A DNA stretch of 64,000 bases from Bog-950 sp046329515 (GTDB lineage: Bacteria; Bacteroidota; Bacteroidia; Chitinophagales; LD1), in the NCBI GenBank assembly GCA_046329515.1, contig JAXLUM010000003.1, forward strand, positions 248,001 through 312,000. Reading direction: 5' to 3'. Positions 26,156-35,372 of this stretch are shown here, piece after piece. Positions within the stretch are counted from its first letter, which is position 1, and the number at the start of each line of letters is the position of its first letter. The position numbers and the translations under genes are program-made. The notes beneath the pieces are model-generated. The model had not been told where the DNA came from and did not search any database. It saw only the letters and a program-made list of their open reading frames with translations.

Positions 26156-26559
26156 GGGTTAACGTTAAACTGTGTTGAGCCTGAACGTTCAATGCCTTTT
26201 TCGTTGCTGGCGCTTAACGATATTTTAACTGCAGCGGTTTTATGCGGCAGGTAAACACCTACTTTAAACGTATCCTGTAAGGTATATTCAGTTTTGCCGG
26301 TTAAATCAAGGTTAAGGCTGTAAACCACTGTATCAGGAACTAACCTTCTTACTTCGACTGAAAGGTTTTTTAAGCCATTTAAGTCCTTGGCATAAATCTC
26401 AAAAGGTATCTTTTGGTTAGATTTATAGGTGTCGTAATACAAGGGCTTAATCAGCATTAGTTTAGGTGGAGTTTTAGAAGTATCTACTACATCGCAGGAG
26501 GATAACCACACTAAAAAAGCTACCGGAAGAGCTAAGGCGAACCACTTACTAATCTTCAT
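26152..26559 (-). CDS. hypothetical lipoprotein
   Basis: 135 residues from an ATG at 26559 that yields a lipobox (AFLVWLSSCDVVDTS); an ATG eight codons earlier exists. The mature part looks like one Ig-like or beta-sandwich domain: PKLMLIKPLYYDTYKSNQ, IPFEIYAKDLNGLKNLSVEV and VYLPHKTAAVKISLSASNE. No named family recognised. Its stop overlaps that of the DUF885 gene on the other strand. Confidence 0.65.
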   Translation of the reverse strand: MKISKWFALALPVAFLVWLSSCDVVDTSKTPPKLMLIKPLYYDTYKSNQKIPFEIYAKDLNGLKNLSVEVRRLVPDTVVYSLNLDLTGKTEYTLQDTFKVGVYLPHKTAAVKISLSASNEKGIERSGSTQFNVNP

Positions 26560-26673
26560 GTCTGTCAGGGTATTTTTCTGCAAGATAATGATTTTTAAAG
26601 TCTTGTCAATTACTTTTTTTATGGAGTGAATACCAGTGGGTTACCCTTAATTCGGGAGGTGTAGGGTATAAAC

Positions 26674-26699
26674 AAAAAAAGCTGCCAAATGGCAGCTTT
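26674..26699 (-). terminator. intrinsic terminator of tRNA-Glu
   Basis: Read on the minus strand: GCTGCC-ATTT-GGCAGC followed by a run of seven T (plus-strand A at 26674-26680). It starts 11 bp after the tRNA 3' end. Confidence 0.85.
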
Positions 26700-26706
26700 A
26701 ATTTTG

Positions 26707-26778
26707 TAGCCCGTAGGGGAATCGAACCCCTCTTTCCTCCGTGAAAGGGAGATGTCCTAGCCGATAGACGAACGGGCC
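26707..26778 (-). tRNA. tRNA-Glu (anticodon UUC)
   Basis: A 72-nt cloverleaf fits: acceptor GGCCCGT/ACGGGCT with a first G-U pair and discriminator A, D-stem GTCT/GGAC, anticodon stem TCTCC/GGAGG with loop CTTTCAC (anticodon TTC), T-arm AGGGG-TTCGATT-CCCCT. CCA is not encoded. A terminator follows immediately. Confidence 0.95.
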
Positions 26779-26868
26779 GTTCGAAAAGCGGAGCGCAAAT
26801 GTAGAATTTTTTTTAAAGCTGAAAAATCTCAGGGCAACTTTCTACATCAAAACTTTACTTTTACCCGA

Positions 26869-28326
26869 ATGAGCAAGGAATTTGACTTTGTGATACTGGG
26901 CGCCGGCTTTGCCGGTATGTGCATGGCTATTAAGCTGAAAGAGGCAGGAATGCACAATTTTGTGATTTTAGAACGGGATAAAGACCTTGGCGGCACCTGG
27001 CTGGCTAATTCCTACCCTGGGGCAGCCTGCGATGTGCAATCGCATTTATACTCTTATTCTTTTGAGCCGAAACCCGATTGGAGCCGCATGTTTGGCCCCC
27101 AACAGGAAATTTGGCAGTATATGAAGCATTGCGCCACTAAATACGGCCTTTATCCGCACTTTCAATTTGAAACAACTGTAAACGGCGCTTCTTTTAACCA
27201 TGAAACCGGCAAGTGGCTGGTAAAAACCGATAAGGGAGAATACACAGCTTCCTTTTTTGTTTCCTGTTCAGGTGGGTTAAGCCAACCGGCTATGCCCGAT
27301 ATTAAGGGACTACCCGGCTTTAAGGGGAAAGTTTTCCATAGTGCTAAGTGGGACCATAGTTATAACCTTAAGGATAAAACCGTAGCCGTAATAGGCACCG
27401 GTGCCAGCGCCATACAAATTGTACCTACCATAGCGCCTGAGGTTAAGGAGTTGCATCTGTTTCAGCGCACCCCGCCCTGGATTTTGCCCAAACCTGACCG
27501 GGCTATGAAAACCTTTGAGAAAAAAATGTTTGCAGCCATACCTGCTATGCAGAAGTTGTTGCGCGGCCTTTTGTACTGGCGCAATGAATTGTTTGCTGTG
27601 GGTTTTGTATCAAAGCCGGGCATTATGAAGCTGGCGCAAAAAATGGCTGCCAAACACATTAACACGGTAATAAAAGATGAAGGCCTGCGCAAAAAAGTAA
27701 CGCCCACCTATCAGGTTGGCTGTAAGCGCATTTTACTTTCCAATGAATACTATCAGGCGCTTAACCGCAGCAATGTGGAAGTAGTTACTGAAAGTATAAG
27801 GGAGATTACTGAACAGGGAATAGTTACCGCAGACGGCAAAGAAAGAAAGGTGGATGCTATTATACTGGCTACGGGTTTTCATGCAGCGGATGGCGTGGTG
27901 CCTTTTGCTATAAAGGGTTCTAATGGCCTTGATTTGAATGAGGCATGGAAGAATGGCGCTGAAGCTTACTTAGGCACCAGCATAAGCGGCTTCCCTAACC
28001 TGTTTTTAATTGTGGGCCCTAATACCGGCCTGGGCCATAGCTCAATGCTGTTAATGATAGAGGCGCAGGTTCATTACGTTATGGAAGCTGTGCGGCAGGT
28101 GAAACAGAACAAGTGGAAAGCCATTGATGTAAAGCCTGATGTGCAAAAAAGTTACAACGAAGATTTGCAACAGCAGTTAAGCCACACCATTTGGCAAACC
28201 GGTGGTTGTGTTAGTTGGTACCAGGATAAAAACGGTAAGAACGTAACCTTATGGCCGGGCCACACCTTTACGTTTATGAAGCGCACTAAAAACTTTGAGC
28301 CCGATAAGTATACGGTTGTGAAGTAA
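26869..28326 (+). CDS. flavin-containing monooxygenase, Baeyer-Villiger type
   Basis: 485 residues. FAD Rossmann motif GAGFAGMCMAI (11-21), the NADPH Rossmann GTGASAIQ (about 178) and between them the Baeyer-Villiger fingerprint FxGxxxHxxxW as FKGKVFHSAKWD (151-162). ATGFHAAD in the C-terminal half also matches class B flavoproteins. Inserts one O atom into a ketone or hydroxylates a soft nucleophile using NADPH and O2; substrate unknown. Solitary gene, convergent with pgk with only 1 bp between stops. A free-standing oxygenase like this is often horizontally shared, but base composition looks like its neighbours. Confidence 0.88.
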   Translation: MSKEFDFVILGAGFAGMCMAIKLKEAGMHNFVILERDKDLGGTWLANSYPGAACDVQSHLYSYSFEPKPDWSRMFGPQQEIWQYMKHCATKYGLYPHFQFETTVNGASFNHETGKWLVKTDKGEYTASFFVSCSGGLSQPAMPDIKGLPGFKGKVFHSAKWDHSYNLKDKTVAVIGTGASAIQIVPTIAPEVKELHLFQRTPPWILPKPDRAMKTFEKKMFAAIPAMQKLLRGLLYWRNELFAVGFVSKPGIMKLAQKMAAKHINTVIKDEGLRKKVTPTYQVGCKRILLSNEYYQALNRSNVEVVTESIREITEQGIVTADGKERKVDAIILATGFHAADGVVPFAIKGSNGLDLNEAWKNGAEAYLGTSISGFPNLFLIVGPNTGLGHSSMLLMIEAQVHYVMEAVRQVKQNKWKAIDVKPDVQKSYNEDLQQQLSHTIWQTGGCVSWYQDKNGKNVTLWPGHTFTFMKRTKNFEPDKYTVVK

Positions 28327-28327
28327 G

Positions 28328-29545
28328 TTACCCGTTTATGGCTTTAATACCGGGTAGTTCCTTGCCTTCAAAATATTCCAGCATAGCGCCGCCACCGGTG
28401 CTAACGTAACTTACCTTTTCAGCCAGGCCGAATTTATTTACAGCGGCAACACTATCGCCGCCACCAACTAAAGAGAACGCCCCCTTAGCTGTAGCTTCGG
28501 CAACTGCTTTGGCAATCGCTTCAGTACCCTTCTGAAACTTTTCCATTTCAAAAACGCCCATTGGGCCGTTCCACAAAATTGTTTTTGAATTCAGAATTAC
28601 TGCACTGAAATCAGCAACGGCTTGTGTGGCAATATCCAGCCCCATCCAGCCATCGGGTACATTATTGCTTGCTGCATTATCCGTATTAGCGGCTGCATCA
28701 AACTTGTCGGCAATAACGCTGTCCACCGGTAACAACAGGTTTACACCTTTTTGTTTTGCTTGCTCCACTAACTGCAGGGCCAATTCTAACTTATCATCTT
28801 CCACTAATGAGTTGCCGATTTTACCACCCATAGCTTTAAAGAAAGTATAAGCCATACCCCCACCTATTATAATGTTGTTGGCTTTGTCCAACAGGTTTTC
28901 AATAATCAAAATCTTGTCAGAAACTTTTGCGCCGCCTAAAATTGCAGTGAAAGGATTTTCAGCAGCTTTTAAAACGCGTTCCGCATTTTTTACTTCGTTA
29001 GCCATTACGTAGCCAAACATTTTGTTGGCCTCTGTGTAATAGTTTGCAACTATAGTAGTAGAAGCATGGGCACGGTGGGCTGTACCGAAAGCATCATTTA
29101 CATAAACTTCTCCGTGCTTTGCTAACTTCTCTGCAAAGCCTGCATCGCCTTTTTCTTCCTCTTTATAAAAGCGCAGGTTCTCCAATAACAAAACTTCGCC
29201 CGCTTTAAGATTAGCACTTGAGGTAAATGCTTCTTCACTAATGCAGTCTCCAACAAATTTTACTTCACGGCCCAACAGTTCAGCCGTTTTAGCAACAGCA
29301 TGTTTTAAGCTGTGCTTCTCATAATCTACTGTTCCGTCTTCTTTCAGCTTTTTAAGCGGGCGGCCTAAATGGCTCATCAGCACCACGCTGCCGCCGTCGT
29401 ATAAAATTTTGTTTATGGTAGGCACTGCAGCACGTATGCGGGTATCATCGGTTACTGCAAAGGTTTTCTTGTCTAAAGGAACGTTGAAGTCTACACGAAT
29501 AAGGGCGCGCTTACCGGCAAAGTTGAAGTTGTCTACAGTTTTCAT
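28328..29545 (-). CDS. pgk: phosphoglycerate kinase
   Basis: 405 residues from the ATG at 29545 (MKTVDNFNFAGKRALIRVDF); an upstream in-frame ATG would add 14 residues not expected in the family. Substrate-binding RVDFNVPLD, MSHLGRPLKKL, ENLRFYKEEEKGD, NDAFGTAHRAHAST and the nucleotide-binding GGAKVSDKILIIENL, ILWNGPMGVFEMEKF and GGGDSVAAVNKFG are all present. Makes ATP from 1,3-bisphosphoglycerate in glycolysis. The deaminase gene upstream ends 48 bp before this start. Confidence 0.95.
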   Translation of the reverse strand: MKTVDNFNFAGKRALIRVDFNVPLDKKTFAVTDDTRIRAAVPTINKILYDGGSVVLMSHLGRPLKKLKEDGTVDYEKHSLKHAVAKTAELLGREVKFVGDCISEEAFTSSANLKAGEVLLLENLRFYKEEEKGDAGFAEKLAKHGEVYVNDAFGTAHRAHASTTIVANYYTEANKMFGYVMANEVKNAERVLKAAENPFTAILGGAKVSDKILIIENLLDKANNIIIGGGMAYTFFKAMGGKIGNSLVEDDKLELALQLVEQAKQKGVNLLLPVDSVIADKFDAAANTDNAASNNVPDGWMGLDIATQAVADFSAVILNSKTILWNGPMGVFEMEKFQKGTEAIAKAVAEATAKGAFSLVGGGDSVAAVNKFGLAEKVSYVSTGGGAMLEYFEGKELPGIKAING

Positions 29546-29593
29546 TTTAGAGAAGTTGAATAGGCCGCGAAAATAATTTTTCGCCAAAACTCC

Positions 29594-30073
29594 TCAGTAA
29601 TTTGTTTTGTCCTCTTTTTTAAGCCAGGCTGAAAAAACTTTCATGGCTTCATCGCGCAGTAAAGGCTTTGCGGGTATAAGGCGCTCATTTACCGGCTTTG
29701 GTATCTCAGTATATATCAGGTCATCATCAAAACCAACGTATGCGGCATCCTTGCGCGTGTTGGCATAGTAAATGGCAGAAATACGGGCCCAGTAAATGGC
29801 CGCAAGACACATGGGGCAGGGTTCGCAACTGCAATAAATTTCGGCACCGTTTAAATCAAAGGTGCTTAGGTTTTTGCAGGCATCGCGTATAGCCACAACT
29901 TCGGCGTGTGCGGTAGGGTCGTTGGTAGAAGTTACGTGGTTATTGCCCTGGCCAATTACTTTGCCGTTCTTAATTATTACTGCGCCAAAGGGGCCGCCGT
30001 TATTGTGCTCCATACCTTCCTGCGAAAGTTGAATGGCCAGCCTCATAAAATCTTCCCGTGTATTCATGTTCAC
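29594..30073 (-). CDS. guaD: nucleoside/guanine deaminase (CDA-fold)
   Basis: 159 residues. Zinc-dependent deaminase with HAE (DPTAHAEVVAIRDACKNL) and PCxxC (YCSCEPCPMCLAAIYWAR). The rest, especially YYANTRKDAAYVGFDDDLIY and the C-terminal FSAWLKKEDKTNY, follows the short guanine deaminase of the GuaD type (domain-swapped dimer) rather than tRNA adenosine deaminase TadA. Converts guanine to xanthine. Two close ATGs (30073, 30067). Upstream of pgk on the same strand; divergent from tgt. Confidence 0.85.
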   Translation of the reverse strand: MNMNTREDFMRLAIQLSQEGMEHNNGGPFGAVIIKNGKVIGQGNNHVTSTNDPTAHAEVVAIRDACKNLSTFDLNGAEIYCSCEPCPMCLAAIYWARISAIYYANTRKDAAYVGFDDDLIYTEIPKPVNERLIPAKPLLRDEAMKVFSAWLKKEDKTNY

Positions 30074-30106
30074 AATATTAACTACTTAGCGCTTAATACC
30101 CTTTAG

Positions 30107-30135
30107 TTGCTTACTAAAGCCAAATATTATCTTCG
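30107..30135 (+). promoter_or_regulatory. promoter of tgt
   Basis: TTG at 30107-30109, 18-bp spacer, TATCTTCG at 30128-30135 (7/8 match). The -7 box ends 6 bp before the tgt ATG, so the mRNA would be leaderless or nearly so. Confidence 0.5.
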
Positions 30136-30141
30136 CCCGCA

Positions 30142-31272
30142 ATGAAGTTCAACTTAGTTACTGAAGATAAAGAAAGTAAGGCACGGGCCGGTGAGTTTTT
30201 CACGGAGCATGGCAGTGTAAAAACGCCCGTATTTATGCCCGTGGGCACCTTAGGTGCAGTTAAAGCGGTGCAGGTGTACGAATTGCGGAATATGCTTGAT
30301 GCACAAATCATGCTGGGCAATACTTATCACCTGTATTTGCGCCCCGGAACCACGGTGCTGGAAAAAGCGGGTGGCCTTCATAAATTTAATGGTTGGGACA
30401 GGCCCATATTAACCGATAGCGGCGGCTACCAGGTTCACTCACTATCTGACATACGGAAGATAAAAGAAGAAGGGGTGGAGTTCCGCTCGCACATTGATGG
30501 CTCCAAGCATTTCTTTTCGCCGGAAGGGGTGGTTGATGTGCAGCGCAAAATTGGTGCAGATATAATTATGGCTTTTGATGAGTGCACTTCGTACCCTTGC
30601 GAGTTTGCCTATGCCAAGCAAAGCATGCACTTAACACACCGTTGGTTGCAAAAGTGTATTGAACGTTTTAAGAGTACGCCTCCATTATATGGCTACGAAC
30701 AAACGCTGTTCCCTATCGTTCAGGGCAGTGTCTACAGCGATTTACGTAAGCAGTCTGCCGAGTTTATTGCCGAACAGGGCATGGACGGAAACGCCATTGG
30801 TGGCCTGTCGGTTGGTGAGCCTGATGATGAGCTTTACAGCATGACGGAATTGGTTTGCGGCATTTTACCGAAAGATAAGCCCCGCTATTTGATGGGTGTG
30901 GGTACGCCTGCAAATATACTTGAGGGCATTAGCCTTGGTGTAGACATGTTTGACTGTGTAATGCCTACACGTAACGCCCGTAACGGCATGTTGTTTACGC
31001 GCCAGGGTATTATCAACATTAAGAATGAAAAGTGGAAGGATGACTTTTCGCCTATTGATGCGGAAAGCGATTGCGAACCCATACGCACGCACACCAAAGC
31101 CTTTTTAAGGCACCTGGTACATACCGGCGAAATGCTGGGTGCGCAGCTGGCTACAGTTAATAACCTGAGCCTTTATTTATGGCTAACGCGCGAGGCACGC
31201 AAGAAAATTATAGAAGGAACGTTTAGCAGTTGGAAAAAAGAAATGCTTCCGCGCTTAATGCAACGATTATAA
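30142..31272 (+). CDS. tgt: tRNA-guanine transglycosylase (queuine/preQ1)
   Basis: 376 residues. Exchanges guanine-34 for the queuosine precursor in GUN anticodon tRNAs. Active-site motifs are intact: LTDSGGYQVHSLSDIRKIKEEG, FDECTSYPCEFAYAKQSM, GGLSVGEPDDELY and the nucleophile Asp in LGVDMFDCVMPTRNARNG. The C-terminal zinc site is altered: where CxCxxC..H is usual I read SPIDAESDCEPIRTHTKAF, so only one Cys of three remains. I recall the same loss in other Bacteroidota. lptF/G-type gene starts 3 bp after its stop. Confidence 0.93.
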   Translation: MKFNLVTEDKESKARAGEFFTEHGSVKTPVFMPVGTLGAVKAVQVYELRNMLDAQIMLGNTYHLYLRPGTTVLEKAGGLHKFNGWDRPILTDSGGYQVHSLSDIRKIKEEGVEFRSHIDGSKHFFSPEGVVDVQRKIGADIIMAFDECTSYPCEFAYAKQSMHLTHRWLQKCIERFKSTPPLYGYEQTLFPIVQGSVYSDLRKQSAEFIAEQGMDGNAIGGLSVGEPDDELYSMTELVCGILPKDKPRYLMGVGTPANILEGISLGVDMFDCVMPTRNARNGMLFTRQGIINIKNEKWKDDFSPIDAESDCEPIRTHTKAFLRHLVHTGEMLGAQLATVNNLSLYLWLTREARKKIIEGTFSSWKKEMLPRLMQRL

Positions 31273-31275
31273 GCT

Positions 31276-32352
31276 GTGAAAAAACTGGATTGGTACATAC
31301 TGCAAAAGTTCCTGGGCACCTTTGTGTTTATAATGGCGCTATTGCTGGGCATTACCGTGGTTATTGACCTTAGTGAGAAGATAGATAACCTGATAGAAAA
31401 CCATGCGCCTGTTTCGGCAGTAATTTTCGGTTACTATACCTATTTCATTCCGTTCATTACTTCGTTGATAGGGCCCTTCTTTGTATTGGTATCAGTTATC
31501 TTTTTTACCTCGCAACTGGCCAGCCGTTCTGAGATTATTGCCATACTAAACAGCGGCACCAGTTTCTATCGAATGTTGTATCCCTATTTTATTGGCGCCA
31601 CCATACTGGCTGCTGTTTTCTTTATGGGTAACAACTACTTTATACCCTATGCCAACACCAAACGCAATACGTTTGAAAAGCAATATGTAAGTAAACCCTG
31701 GGAGGGGTTGCGTTATAATTTTCACCGTACGGTAGCGCCCGGTACCATCATTTATATTGAAAACTATACGCCAACCAAAGGCGAAGGCTATAAGTTTTCC
31801 ATTGATAAATTTGATAGCGGCCAGTTGGTGTTTAAGCTGCGTTCTGAAAAAATTGAATGGGTGAAAGAAACCCGGCACTGGCGCATAAGCAATTACTATA
31901 CGCGCGAGTTGCGTAAAGGAGGAGACTATATACGTTCAGGAAGTATGATTGATACCGTACTGCCTTTTAAGCCTGAAGACTTTTCGTTTACTGAGCACCT
32001 TAAGGAGGAAATGACTACGCCGCAATTGAAGGAATATATACAATACATGTATGCCTCGGGCCAGCCTGATATTGAGTTTTATGAGGTAGAGAAATTCAGG
32101 CGGACGGCCTCGGCCTTTAGTATTTACATTCTTACCATTATTGGTGTAAGTGTGGCCTCACGTAAAATGCGTGGCGGACTGGGCTGGCATTTGGTTTTGG
32201 GTATTGCGCTTAGCGCCATTTATGAGGTAATCATGAAGTTCTCCATAACCTTTGCCACTAACTCCTCGCTGCCACCGCTAATTGCGGTTTGGATACCCAA
32301 TGTAATTTTTGCGGGACTGGCCTTTTACCTATTGAAAAAGGCGCCGAAGTAA
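31276..32352 (+). CDS. LptF/LptG-family (YjgP/YjgQ) permease
   Basis: 358 residues from a GTG. Six-helix permease of the LPS transport ABC complex: N-terminal WYILQKFLGTFVFIMALLLG, ITVVIDLSEKIDNLIEN and FGYYTYFIPFITSLIGPFFV; a long periplasmic domain (about 115-250) and two or three C-terminal helices (SIYILTIIGVSVASRKMRGG). Works with LptB and partner permease to extract LPS from the inner membrane. LptF versus LptG cannot be fixed by eye. Translationally close to tgt (3-bp gap). Confidence 0.87.
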   Translation: MKKLDWYILQKFLGTFVFIMALLLGITVVIDLSEKIDNLIENHAPVSAVIFGYYTYFIPFITSLIGPFFVLVSVIFFTSQLASRSEIIAILNSGTSFYRMLYPYFIGATILAAVFFMGNNYFIPYANTKRNTFEKQYVSKPWEGLRYNFHRTVAPGTIIYIENYTPTKGEGYKFSIDKFDSGQLVFKLRSEKIEWVKETRHWRISNYYTRELRKGGDYIRSGSMIDTVLPFKPEDFSFTEHLKEEMTTPQLKEYIQYMYASGQPDIEFYEVEKFRRTASAFSIYILTIIGVSVASRKMRGGLGWHLVLGIALSAIYEVIMKFSITFATNSSLPPLIAVWIPNVIFAGLAFYLLKKAPK

Positions 32353-32353
32353 A

Positions 32354-34465
32354 TTAGTAACCGCCAAGGTATTTACGGATACCCCACTCTAGCGAAATAA
32401 GAACCAGCAGCAAGGCGAAAATCCATTTCAGGTTGATAGCGCTTTCGGTTAAAAAGGTATCGTATAGTATTGGCTTAAGTTGATTCTTAGCATCAATCTC
32501 CTCCGCTATCTTTTCCATATCCGTAACATAATGCATGTTGCCATTGTGCTGCGAAGCTAACTGGTAAAGTACCTGGTGGTCGGCACGTGTGCGCATTTCT
32601 TCTAACTGCAAAGGGCTAACTGAAAATTTGCCACTTGCCGTATAGCTACTATTGCCAAACTTAACTGAAGCAGTATAGCTGTAATTGCCAACAGGTAAAA
32701 AGCCTGCATTCAGGTTGTAAGCGTTCTCGGTTTTATTGAACTGGTAATTGTATTCTCTGCCGTCTTCTCCTTTAATTTTCATTTCGGCATCGGCGCTGTT
32801 TATCAATTCGTAATTGGCATTATATAACTGTGCATCAAAAGTTACAGCTTCGTTGTCCTCAAAAATGTTTTTAGGTAGGTTAACCCTAAACGGACGCTTA
32901 TCTGTTTTTACGGATAGGTATTGCACGGTTTTATCAATTAATTCATTTGTGGCATCCTGATTTTTATTCATCAGGTAATCATACAATCGCCAACGCCATA
33001 TGCCCTCCCCCACAATTACACCAAACTTAACTTCGCCGCTTTCATTAAACAACCACAACGGAAAATCAGTAGCTACGGAATTGATTTTTTGCTGCAGTAA
33101 AACTTTTGAAGAAGGGTTAACCGTGTATTCCCCAAAGAAGTTGCTTAAAGGTGGTAGCTTAGGTAAGGTTTGCGCCGTTTTATCGGATAGCGTAAACAAT
33201 GAAAAGTCTTTTGAAACCACGGCGGTTACATCGTTAAACCTATCCTGGCTGCCGCGGAAGGTTACCCCATTTTGAATTTTAGGAAACTCAGTAACCGAAG
33301 TTTGCGAACCCATTACAATAAGCAAAGGCTTTTTCAACTCGCGGGCATCGCGTAAAATATTTTGTATGCGCTGATTAGGAGAAGGCAGTTGGTGTAGGAT
33401 AACCAGGTTGTAGTCATTCAGCTTTTTCGAAAAGGTTTCTGCCATTTCCACATCTAACTGGTAGTTCTTGTTGTTTTCAATGGCTGATTTAAAGGCTGCA
33501 ATATCCGGGTGTGGGGAGTTGGCAATCAATAAAATTTTCTGGCGGCCATCCAGCACCTCTACAAAAATGTCGCGCGCATTATTCTTATAGGTCAGTTCAC
33601 CCTCAGTGTTGCTAAGCACAACGCGGTAATGCGCAATACCTACTTTATTGGCGGGCAGTATAAAATCAAGTGTTTGAAAGAAAGAAGAGGAGCCGTAGTT
33701 CAGGTCTTTTGATTGAAGCAAATGTGGTTCTGCTCCTGTTTCTACTTCATAAACATTCAGTTTTACATTGCGGCCCTGCAGGTTGTTGGCTTCTACATCT
33801 ACACGCAAACCAAACTGGTCATTCAGGTAGGCTATTTTGTTGTAAAAAGCGTTGGCTAACTTTTGGTCGCGCTGTATAGTTGTATCGCCTAAAGCAACGG
33901 TATAAATAGAATATGGCGCTTTTTCAGCTGCGTAAACCGGGTTAACACCCCGGTTGTAAATACCATCGGAAGCCAGAATTACAGCACCCAGGTTTCGGTT
34001 GTAATACAAATCGTTTAATGAAGTAATGGCAGAACTTAAGTCGGTTGACTTATCCTGGAACGAAAAATCAATTCCTTGCTTTAAATCATCGCCGGCAGAA
34101 AATTCAGCTACCTCGTATTTATCTCCCAGCTTATCTTTTAAATCCTTCAGCTTTTTCTCGTACTCGGCAGAATCTTTACCTAAACCACTTTTTACTGATT
34201 CGCTGTTATCGCTAACAATAGCAACTATAGGTTTAAAGGTTTGTGTATTGCGTGTGCGCAGAAACGGAGAAAGCAACAGTATAGCCAGGATGCTAACCGC
34301 CAGAAAGCGGAAGGCGCTCATGGCATATTTCCAGAGTTTAGAGCCTGCTGATTTTTCATCAAAGGTCTTATCGCGGTAATACAGGATGGCTGCATATAAA
34401 GCGCCCAACCCGAAACACAGGATAATAAACCACGCAGGATATTGAAAGGAAAGTCCGGAATTCAT
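32354..34465 (-). CDS. VWA-like membrane protein
   Basis: 703 residues. N-terminal helices (YPAWFIILCFGLGALYAAIL and FLAVSILAILLLSPFL) and one C-terminal helix (INLKWIFALLLVLISLEWGIRKYL) bracket a large extracytoplasmic region. The first part (about 80-230) looks like a von Willebrand A fold: KPIVAIVSDNSESVKSGL carries the D-x-S-x-S-like metal site, then NLGAVILASDGIYNRG. A glutamine-amidotransferase-like stretch (GRQKILLIANSPHPD) and Ig-like domains follow. Such proteins are common in Bacteroidota, sometimes near Bat/MoxR genes, which are absent here. Function unknown. Confidence 0.75.
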   Translation of the reverse strand: MNSGLSFQYPAWFIILCFGLGALYAAILYYRDKTFDEKSAGSKLWKYAMSAFRFLAVSILAILLLSPFLRTRNTQTFKPIVAIVSDNSESVKSGLGKDSAEYEKKLKDLKDKLGDKYEVAEFSAGDDLKQGIDFSFQDKSTDLSSAITSLNDLYYNRNLGAVILASDGIYNRGVNPVYAAEKAPYSIYTVALGDTTIQRDQKLANAFYNKIAYLNDQFGLRVDVEANNLQGRNVKLNVYEVETGAEPHLLQSKDLNYGSSSFFQTLDFILPANKVGIAHYRVVLSNTEGELTYKNNARDIFVEVLDGRQKILLIANSPHPDIAAFKSAIENNKNYQLDVEMAETFSKKLNDYNLVILHQLPSPNQRIQNILRDARELKKPLLIVMGSQTSVTEFPKIQNGVTFRGSQDRFNDVTAVVSKDFSLFTLSDKTAQTLPKLPPLSNFFGEYTVNPSSKVLLQQKINSVATDFPLWLFNESGEVKFGVIVGEGIWRWRLYDYLMNKNQDATNELIDKTVQYLSVKTDKRPFRVNLPKNIFEDNEAVTFDAQLYNANYELINSADAEMKIKGEDGREYNYQFNKTENAYNLNAGFLPVGNYSYTASVKFGNSSYTASGKFSVSPLQLEEMRTRADHQVLYQLASQHNGNMHYVTDMEKIAEEIDAKNQLKPILYDTFLTESAINLKWIFALLLVLISLEWGIRKYLGGY

Positions 34466-34516
34466 TAAGCTAATATGACAATATGATGATAAGCAGTGGT
34501 GCTAATAAAATACAAA

Positions 34517-35260
34517 TTACCGGTTCATGGCGCCGCAAACACTTAATACCTGGCCCGATACGTAAAGCGATAGATCACTACCTAAATAAACGGCGGCATT
34601 GGCCACCTCTTCAGGTTTGCCCATGCGCTTCATAGGTATTTTATCCAGTATGCCTTTCTTCACGTCTTCGTTTAATACACCGGTCATGTCTGTTTCAATA
34701 AAACCCGGAGCAATAGCATTGCAGCGTATGCTTCTTGAGCCAAACTCATCAGCAATTGATTTGGTAAAGCCAATAATGCCCGCTTTTGATGCAGCGTAAT
34801 TGGCCTGCCCTGCCTGTCCCTTTTCTCCAACGATAGAAGTGAGGTTTATTATAGAACCGCGCTTGTTTTTCAGCATTATTTTAGAAACATGCTTGGTAAG
34901 GTTAAATACCGATTTAAGGTTGGCGCTTATTACTTCATCCCATTGCTGCTCGGTCATGCGCAGTATCAGGTTATCGCGCGTTATGCCGGCATTGTTTACC
35001 AGTATATCAATAGTACCAAACTCCTTTATTACTTCTTCAACCAGTTTTTCAGTATCGCCGTAAGAGCCCGCATCTGATTTATAGGCCTTGGCTTTAATGC
35101 CCAATGCATTCAACTCTGCTTCAACCTGCTTTGCTTTTTCCTCGCTGCTTACATAGGTAAAGGCCACATTGGCTCCTTCTTCAGCAAAGCGTTTAACAAT
35201 GCCGTAACCTATACCGCGGGTGCCGCCTGTAACCAGGGCTGTTTTTCCTTTTAATAACAT
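34517..35260 (-). CDS. fabG: 3-oxoacyl-[acyl-carrier-protein] reductase
   Basis: 247 residues. Classical short-chain dehydrogenase: TGGTRGIGYGIVKRF (NADP binding), NNAGITRDN, catalytic Ser in NLTSIVGEKGQAGQ, YAASKAG with catalytic Tyr and Lys, and the PGFIETDMT region. Close fit to FabG of type II fatty acid synthesis, which reduces 3-oxoacyl-ACP with NADPH. Solitary here rather than beside fabD/acpP, so a paralogue for another pathway cannot be excluded. Confidence 0.9.
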   Translation of the reverse strand: MLLKGKTALVTGGTRGIGYGIVKRFAEEGANVAFTYVSSEEKAKQVEAELNALGIKAKAYKSDAGSYGDTEKLVEEVIKEFGTIDILVNNAGITRDNLILRMTEQQWDEVISANLKSVFNLTKHVSKIMLKNKRGSIINLTSIVGEKGQAGQANYAASKAGIIGFTKSIADEFGSRSIRCNAIAPGFIETDMTGVLNEDVKKGILDKIPMKRMGKPEEVANAAVYLGSDLSLYVSGQVLSVCGAMNR

Positions 35261-35372
35261 GGTTAACAGATTTTTGATGTTCTACAAAGAAAAAATTTTT
35301 TCGCACGATTAAACCGAATAGATGTTCACGGGTCAATAATGCTATAACAATAACCGAATAAACAGAAGCGAT

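Noticed and set aside
26869..28326. Recently transferred monooxygenase
   Set aside because: Codon and base use look like neighbouring genes and no mobile-element remnants flank it.
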